A DNA stretch of 7,612 nucleotides from a bacterium (GTDB lineage Bacteria; Electryoneota; Electryoneia; Electryoneales; Electryoneaceae). Positions 1 through 5,000 of the stretch are shown here, in pieces (positions within the stretch are counted from its first letter, which is position 1; each line of letters begins with the position of its first letter). Below the pieces are notes generated by a model. It did not search any database. It saw nothing but the letters and a program-made list of their open reading frames with translations, and was not told the origin of the DNA. The stretch is taken from assembly GCA_014729955.1 (NCBI GenBank), contig WJJA01000592.1, positions 1 to 7,612 of the forward strand. The letters are read 5' to 3'. The translations under genes were made by a program, and so were the position numbers.

Positions 1-1830
1 CTCCACCGTGACACTCTTGGCGAGATTGCGCGGCTTGTCCACATCCCAGCCCAGCAGGTCCGCGATCCTGTACGCGAGCAGTTGCAGGGGAATGGTGGCA
101 AGCAACGGCATCAATTCGGGATGAGAGGTGGGAACACGAATCACATAGTCGGACAACTGCTCCATGCGATCATCCTCTTCATTGACCACCGCAATCACGA
201 CACCGCCTCGGGAACGAACCTCCTCGATATTGGATATCACCTTGTTGTAGGTATGATCGTTCGGTGCGACGATGACCACCGGCATCATCCGGTCGATCAG
301 CGCAATCGGGCCGTGTTTCATTTCGGCCGCCGGGTAGCCCTCCGCATGGATGTAACTGATTTCTTTCAGCTTCAGAGCACCTTCTAAAGCCACCGGGTAA
401 TTGGGGCCGCGGCCCAGGTAGAGGAAATTGGACGAACGGCTGAAGGTCTTCGCGATATCCTCGATCGTGCTCCAGTCGTCCAGGATTGTCTGCACCAAAC
501 CGGGGAGGCGTCGAAGCTCTCTCAACAGTCCTTGCGCACGTTCCTTGGTCATGCCGCGCTGACGACCCAGCAGGATTCCGATCAATGCCAGCACGGTCAC
601 CTGGCTTGTGAACGCCTTGGTCGAGGCGACACCGATCTCCGGTCCGGCATGCAGGTAGACACCGGCATCCGACTCTCGTGCAATCGTGGAACCCACCGTA
701 TTCACAATCCCAAGCCCCAAAGCGCCCCGTTTCTGCGCCTCTCGAAGGGCGGCGAGTGTATCGGCCGTTTCACCAGACTGCGAGATCGCAAACGCAACGG
801 TGTTCGGAGGAATGATGGGGTTACGGTAGCGAAATTCGGAGGCGTATTCCACTTCCACGGGAATGCGTGCCCACTCCTCAATCATGTATTCGCCGACCAG
901 GCCGGAATGATAGGAGGTCCCGCAAGCCAGCAGCAGGACCCGTTCTGCGTTTTTCAGGGTATCCATATGCGCGGCCAGGCCGCCGAGACGAACTTCGCCT
1001 TCATCCTCAAGCACTCGCCCGCGCATCGTGTCTTCCAGGGTGCGCGGCTGCTCCATGATTTCCTTGAGCATGAAGTGCTTGTAACCGCCCTTTTCAATCT
1101 CCTCAAGGGAAAAATCGATATGCATCGAAGAGCGCGCGACAGGCGATGAATCCAGGTCGACATGCTTGAAGTCGTCCTTGGTAACCGTTCCGACCTCGCC
1201 GTCTTCCAGGAACACGACGTCCCGTGTATGCTCCACCATCGCTGCGAGGTCGCTCGCGACAAAGTGTTCATTGTCTCCCATGCCGATCACCAGCGGGCTG
1301 CCCAGGCGACCCACGACCAGTTTGTCCGGCTCGCTTCGATGCATGACGGCAATACCGTAGGTGCCTTCCACACGACGCAAGGCACGAATCACCGCTTCCT
1401 GCAAGTCACCAAGGTATTCCTCTTCAATCAGGTGCGCCAGGACTTCCGTGTCTGTGTCGGATTTGAACGTATGGCCTTTGAGCGTCAGTGCCTGCTTCAG
1501 TTCGGAATAGTTTTCAATGATACCGTTGTGAATCAGGACAATGTCACCGGCGCTGGATGCATGGGGATGAGCGTTCCTCTCCGTCGGTGCGCCGTGTGTG
1601 GCCCAGCGGGTATGTCCAATGCCGATATGGGCGGTTGGAGTGGATCCGTTGGATTTCAGCGCCTGTTCGAGCGCTTCAATCCGACCGATCTGCTTGTGAA
1701 TATGCAGGTTCCCGTTGTCAATCAGTGCAATACCCGATGAATCGTATCCACGGTATTCCATCCGCTTCAACCCGTTCAACAGGACAGGCACTGCGTCACG
1801 GAATCCCACATACCCGATAATCCCACACAT
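1..1830 (-). CDS. glmS: Glutamine--fructose-6-phosphate aminotransferase (isomerizing), GlmS; complete except for the stop codon
   Basis: GlmS converts fructose-6-phosphate and glutamine to glucosamine-6-phosphate and glutamate, the first committed step to UDP-GlcNAc for peptidoglycan and lipopolysaccharide; it is cytoplasmic. I translated all 610 codons by hand and found no stop or frameshift. The protein begins MCGIIGYVG, so Cys2 becomes the N-terminal nucleophile after Met removal. The glutaminase domain (about 1-240) carries GHTRWATHG (72-80), HNGIIENY (101-108) and SDTDTEV (124-130). SIS domain 1 has CGTS (303-306), SQSGET (350-355) and STKAFTSQ (403-410). SIS domain 2 has the isomerase residues Lys487, Glu490 and His506, in the contexts ALKLKE and MKHGP. 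The C-terminus, NLAKSVTVE, matches the usual family ending and includes Lys605, equivalent to E. coli Lys603 in mature numbering. Length is near the 609 residues of E. coli GlmS, so the stop should be the next codon outside the window. The start is fixed by the obligatory Met-Cys and a good ribosome binding site. No glmS ribozyme was recognised upstream. Confidence 0.98.
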   Translation of the reverse strand, partial: MCGIIGYVGFRDAVPVLLNGLKRMEYRGYDSSGIALIDNGNLHIHKQIGRIEALEQALKSNGSTPTAHIGIGHTRWATHGAPTERNAHPHASSAGDIVLIHNGIIENYSELKQALTLKGHTFKSDTDTEVLAHLIEEEYLGDLQEAVIRALRRVEGTYGIAVMHRSEPDKLVVGRLGSPLVIGMGDNEHFVASDLAAMVEHTRDVVFLEDGEVGTVTKDDFKHVDLDSSPVARSSMHIDFSLEEIEKGGYKHFMLKEIMEQPRTLEDTMRGRVLEDEGEVRLGGLAAHMDTLKNAERVLLLACGTSYHSGLVGEYMIEEWARIPVEVEYASEFRYRNPIIPPNTVAFAISQSGETADTLAALREAQKRGALGLGIVNTVGSTIARESDAGVYLHAGPEIGVASTKAFTSQVTVLALIGILLGRQRGMTKERAQGLLRELRRLPGLVQTILDDWSTIEDIAKTFSRSSNFLYLGRGPNYPVALEGALKLKEISYIHAEGYPAAEMKHGPIALIDRMMPVVIVAPNDHTYNKVISNIEEVRSRGGVVIAVVNEEDDRMEQLSDYVIRVPTSHPELMPLLATIPLQLLAYRIADLLGWDVDKPRNLAKSVTVE

Positions 1831-1836
1831 GGATAG

Positions 1837-1843
1837 CCCCTTC
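1837..1843 (-). promoter_or_regulatory. Shine-Dalgarno site of glmS
   Basis: On the minus strand the sequence GAAGGGG lies six bases before the ATG of glmS (GAAGGGG, CTATCC, ATG). It is a purine-rich match to the anti-Shine-Dalgarno at a standard distance, and supports the Met-Cys start chosen for GlmS. Confidence 0.8.
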
Positions 1844-1847
1844 TAAC

Positions 1848-1877
1848 TGATCAGAATGATCAACTTACTATGGTAAG
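1848..1877 (-). repeat. Two adjacent small inverted repeats in the glmS leader
   Basis: Two perfect palindromic elements stand next to each other just upstream of the glmS ribosome binding site. Reading the minus strand, the first is CTTAC-CATA-GTAAG (1864-1877, 5-bp arms, 4-base loop). One base later comes TGATCA-TTC-TGATCA (1848-1862, 6-bp arms, 3-base spacer; each arm is itself a palindrome). They could form two short RNA hairpins close to the Shine-Dalgarno, or the TGATCA pair could be a DNA operator with dyad symmetry. The stems are short and the function is unknown; only the symmetry is seen directly. Confidence 0.45.
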
Positions 1878-2023
1878 GTACGCTCTGTTTTTGTGTTTTT
1901 TATGAAACGCAATCCGAAAACCTTGACCTCCGTGAGCTTATGGATTCCAAGGGGTTCATGCAAGTGATCCACGTCATCGATCTCCGTGATTTGAATCCGC
2001 CGGGAGTGCCGGTTTTTGGACAC
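1868..2023 (-). CDS. Candidate small ORF, 51 codons, directly behind sprA
   Basis: Immediately after the sprA TAA (2027-2029) the same frame stays open for 52 codons to a TAG at 1868-1870. The second of these codons is GTG (2021-2023), and GGGGA sits six bases before it inside the end of sprA, which could allow coupled initiation. The predicted peptide would start MSKNRHSRRIQITEIDDVDH and is Arg/His/Lys-rich at its N-terminus. It contains two similar blocks, ITEI and LTEV, 18 codons apart. I recognise no family. An open run of this length can arise by chance, the start is GTG, and the last third crosses the AT-rich patch that may be the glmS promoter. It may therefore be non-coding intergenic DNA or the remnant of a C-terminal extension. 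The sprA product already ends with a normal barrel strand, so read-through is not needed. Confidence 0.2.
   Translation of the reverse strand: MSKNRHSRRIQITEIDDVDHLHEPLGIHKLTEVKVFGLRFIKNTKTERTLP
1899..1927 (-). promoter_or_regulatory. Weak candidate promoter for glmS
   Basis: The minus strand contains an AT-rich patch (1886-1904) with CATAAA at 1899-1904 as a possible -10 box. A poor -35-like TCAAGG lies about 16 bases upstream, around 1921-1926. A start near 1890 would give a leader of about 60 bases that includes both inverted repeats. The match to a sigma-70 consensus is weak, and FCB bacteria can use other promoter consensus sequences. The main support is position: the AT-rich patch lies between two genes in GC-richer DNA. 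Confidence 0.2.
1925..1990. repeat. Pair of 12-bp imperfect direct repeats in the sprA-glmS gap
   Basis: On the plus strand GACCTCCGTGAG (1925-1936) and GATCTCCGTGAT (1979-1990) agree at 10 of 12 positions, 54 bases apart start to start. On the minus strand they read CTCACGGAGGTC and ATCACGGAGATC. In the frame of the candidate small ORF they encode LTEV and ITEI, so they could reflect either a repeated peptide block or a duplicated protein-binding site. The TCCGTG core is also present in inverted orientation at 2021-2026, just behind the sprA stop, giving a 6-bp inverted pair with 1983-1988. No T-tract follows it, so a rho-independent terminator is not supported. Confidence 0.3.
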
Positions 2024-2026
2024 GGA

Positions 2027-5000
2027 TTATCCCCGGATGGAGATGCTGATATTGATACCAAACTCCTGGAATCGCGTGGTGGCGATCGAGTTTTTCGTGA
2101 CACCGTACTTATAGCGGACACTTCCGGTCACTGTTCGAGAGAACGAATAGGTGATCTGCGGCTGCACGGACCAGTTCGTCGTTTCCTGCGTCATCGAATA
2201 GTCGGCATCGCCCTGCTGGGTTTCCTTCAGTGTACTGTTGTAGTCGGCGGTCAACTGGAATTGTGTCTGGTTCTTGAATCGCCGGTTCTTAAACGGCCAG
2301 ATCGGAATCGGAATACGAAAGCCGGTGTTGCGGGTATACGATGCCGACACGCTGATTCCCTGGTTGGTGTCGCGTGCATTGGAGTTATTCGCTGGATTGG
2401 CTGTCACCTTGACCGTGTGATTCAGGCGTATGTTCGTGGAAATTCCGTAAACCCATGTAATGTTCAATCCCACCAGCGGACTGAAATTTCTCGTATAGTT
2501 CCGGTTGCGGATGCTTCTCTGAATGGTTTCGATGGTGTCCGGCGGCGCCACGCCCGTAGTGTCTTCGATGATTTCGGTTTCACGAGTTTCCTGCCACCCT
2601 TCGCTGAATGTGCCGTTGTACCCGTGTTCAATATTCACCGTCTGTGTGAAATTCTGCATCGGACCCAACTGTTCCAGGCCGCCGATGCGAAGGGTATAGT
2701 CGGGTATATCAAACAGGGTTACTCCGCCCTTCTTATCCGAAGAGATGAAAAAGGCGCTCCGGGTTACCGCTCCCTCGGTCTGTTGCCCCCACCTGTGCTC
2801 TAATTTGTAAATATAGTCCAATTTCGTGGTAATTCGGGTTGTTATATCCAGCCCGGACCCGATACGGTAGTCGTCCGTCCGACTGTGGGACTGAGTCTGC
2901 ACAGCTCCCTCGACGACATCGAGTCCCGGCTTCCCGGTCAGACCGAGCTGGTAGTCAAGAGAAGCATCCCCCGGCTCCACGGCCGGATTTCGATGGTTGG
3001 TGCTTTGCGAATAGCTGAGCCGGATGTCCTGGATACGTTGTCCCGCCCACAGCAGCCCTTTCAGAGGATTAATCGCCGGGAGCTTCGGTCCGCCGCCGTT
3101 CTTTTCTTCATCGTCCTGCTTCTTTCCCTTACCGCCGTCCTGGTCTCCACCTTCGTCCCCTTCACCCTCGGGTCGAGGGTTTTCGCCGGGAACGGGCGTG
3201 CGTCCGGGGTCGCCGAAACCGCCGGGCCCCAGGTCCGGACTACCGGGGCCGAATCCTCCCCTGCCCGGCGCCCCGCGGTTTCCACCACGGTTACCGCGTC
3301 CCCCGCCTCGTTCCGGTTGGGGCAGAAGTTGACGCAATTTGAAGGTCAGGTTACCGCTGAGACTGGTGTTCGCATTGACAGATCGACCTTCGTACGAGGT
3401 GCCGCTCCAGCTCCAGGTGTAGTTGGTGCTGTAACTCGCATCCGTGCCCAGCCAGTCGAATACATTGGGCGTAAGGCTGCCTCCGACACGTTGCGATTTC
3501 CGGGTATCGTAGAACGGCATCCCGCCGATCTGCCAGAAGGTATTGTCGTAGCGTTCATCGCCGGGGCCGAGTTCGTTCCACGGTTGCTTCAAGGAATCGG
3601 CATCCATGAAGCTGTTCAACCGCGGGAAGAGCCAGTCCACAACCTCTTGCAGGTTTTCTGTATTCGCCATGCTATCCAAGGTTGCATAGTAAACTTCCCT
3701 GGCTTCCGCATTGTCCATGGTGTCTGCGGCGAGGGTCTGAAGGGTTTCCTCCAGGATCAACTCCGGCGGCGTGGTGGGGGCAAACTGCCGGTTCCGTATG
3801 GAAACGGGCTGGTCCAGATAGAGGATATTCTGTTGGGTGCTGTCCTCACGAGCATACCGTGAATCGGCGCTCAGGCTGTAGTCGAAATTCATACTGCTGA
3901 ACGGTTTCCAACCGGTGGAGAAAGATCGGGTGTTGCTCAGGCTGTACGTGGAGCGATCTTCACCACCTCGGTTTTTGTCGCTGCTCCTGGTTTCATTGAC
4001 ATTGCCGGACACACTGATCTGCGTCGGCCAATAGTTGAACCTCGAGTCCGCCATACGATTCAGCCAGGGGACCGGTTCCAACCAGCTGAACAGCTTCAGA
4101 TCCGCCGGCTTAAACGGTAGCGAATAGCTCGCATCCCCGGAATTGGAGAAAGACTTGCTGTACTGCTTGTCCTGGGTCGACCCCCAGCTCTGGCTGTTGT
4201 TGTAGGTCACGCTGATTTTGTCGACCGTGTACCGGATCAGCGGGTTGGGCGATTCCTTGGTCTTACTGAAGGACGTACCCCAGGAATAATCCTGATCGGT
4301 GGTCAGGAGAGTATCCGCACCCCACGCGAGCGGATCCTGTAACGGCAGCCCGGTCTCTTCATCGACCAGAGTATCTCCTTCTTGCGTAGTCAGATAGGGT
4401 CGATTTTCATAGATCGATCGATCAAATAAAAAGTCGGCGAACCGTCTCCAGATGTTCAGTTCCTCTTCCTCCACCACCGCTTCCGTTCGAATGTCCCCGT
4501 TTCCCGTGGTGTACTTCGGGATGGACAGGGAATGCTTGACACTGCCGTTGATCGGAATTTTGAACCCTGCAGCGGGGTTGAGGAACCGGTCCAGGTTGAT
4601 TTTCGCATCCATCGAATTGTCGATCTTGGAATCGTTGGAGCCGACACGAGCATCCACCTGGTGGAAGTTGGCATCACGCTGATTGATCGAGGTGTTAAAG
4701 GTCATGAAGTCCGCGAACTCGGCACTCATACTCGAGCGCATCGCGATGCCCGCTTCACGACGGACATTCGACACACGCAGTTCGTTGACCCATACTTCGA
4801 GATGTTCATTGGCCGACACCGGGGGGCCAAGGTTCTTCAAGCCCACAGCATACACGGAAATATTGCCAATCGACGGTTGGCCGACAACACGGATCACATC
4901 GCCGTTCGGTAGAACATGATGCGCGGTGTTGCGGCCGCTGTCCTCCGCCTTCTTCTTTAAAGCGGTCAACTGATCCAGGTTGATGAGGATGTTGTTGTCT

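Noticed and set aside
532..1149. Plus-strand and out-of-frame minus-strand ORFs inside glmS
   Set aside because: The continuous minus-strand GlmS translation explains this DNA completely; the others are shadows.
1885..1904. T-rich run on the plus strand after the CTTAC/GTAAG inverted repeat, as a rho-independent terminator
   Set aside because: It would serve plus-strand transcription, and no plus-strand gene ends here; the stem is only 5 bp and ten bases separate it from the T-run.
1831..2026. glmS ribozyme upstream of glmS
   Set aside because: I see no ribozyme-like conserved core, and the short leader between the AT-rich patch and the start is too small to hold one of the usual length.
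1900..2121. 73-codon minus-strand ORF overlapping the sprA end in another frame
   Set aside because: More than half lies inside conserved sprA sequence in a different frame, and it has no recognised motif or convincing ribosome binding site.
1940..2803. 287-codon ORF on the plus strand across the sprA 3' end
   Set aside because: Antisense to conserved SprA C-terminal strands, with no family resemblance; treated as a shadow frame.
2885..3862. 325-codon plus-strand ORF over the low-complexity part of sprA
   Set aside because: Antisense to SprA; its Pro/Ser/Arg-rich composition is just the complement of the Gly-rich coding stretch.
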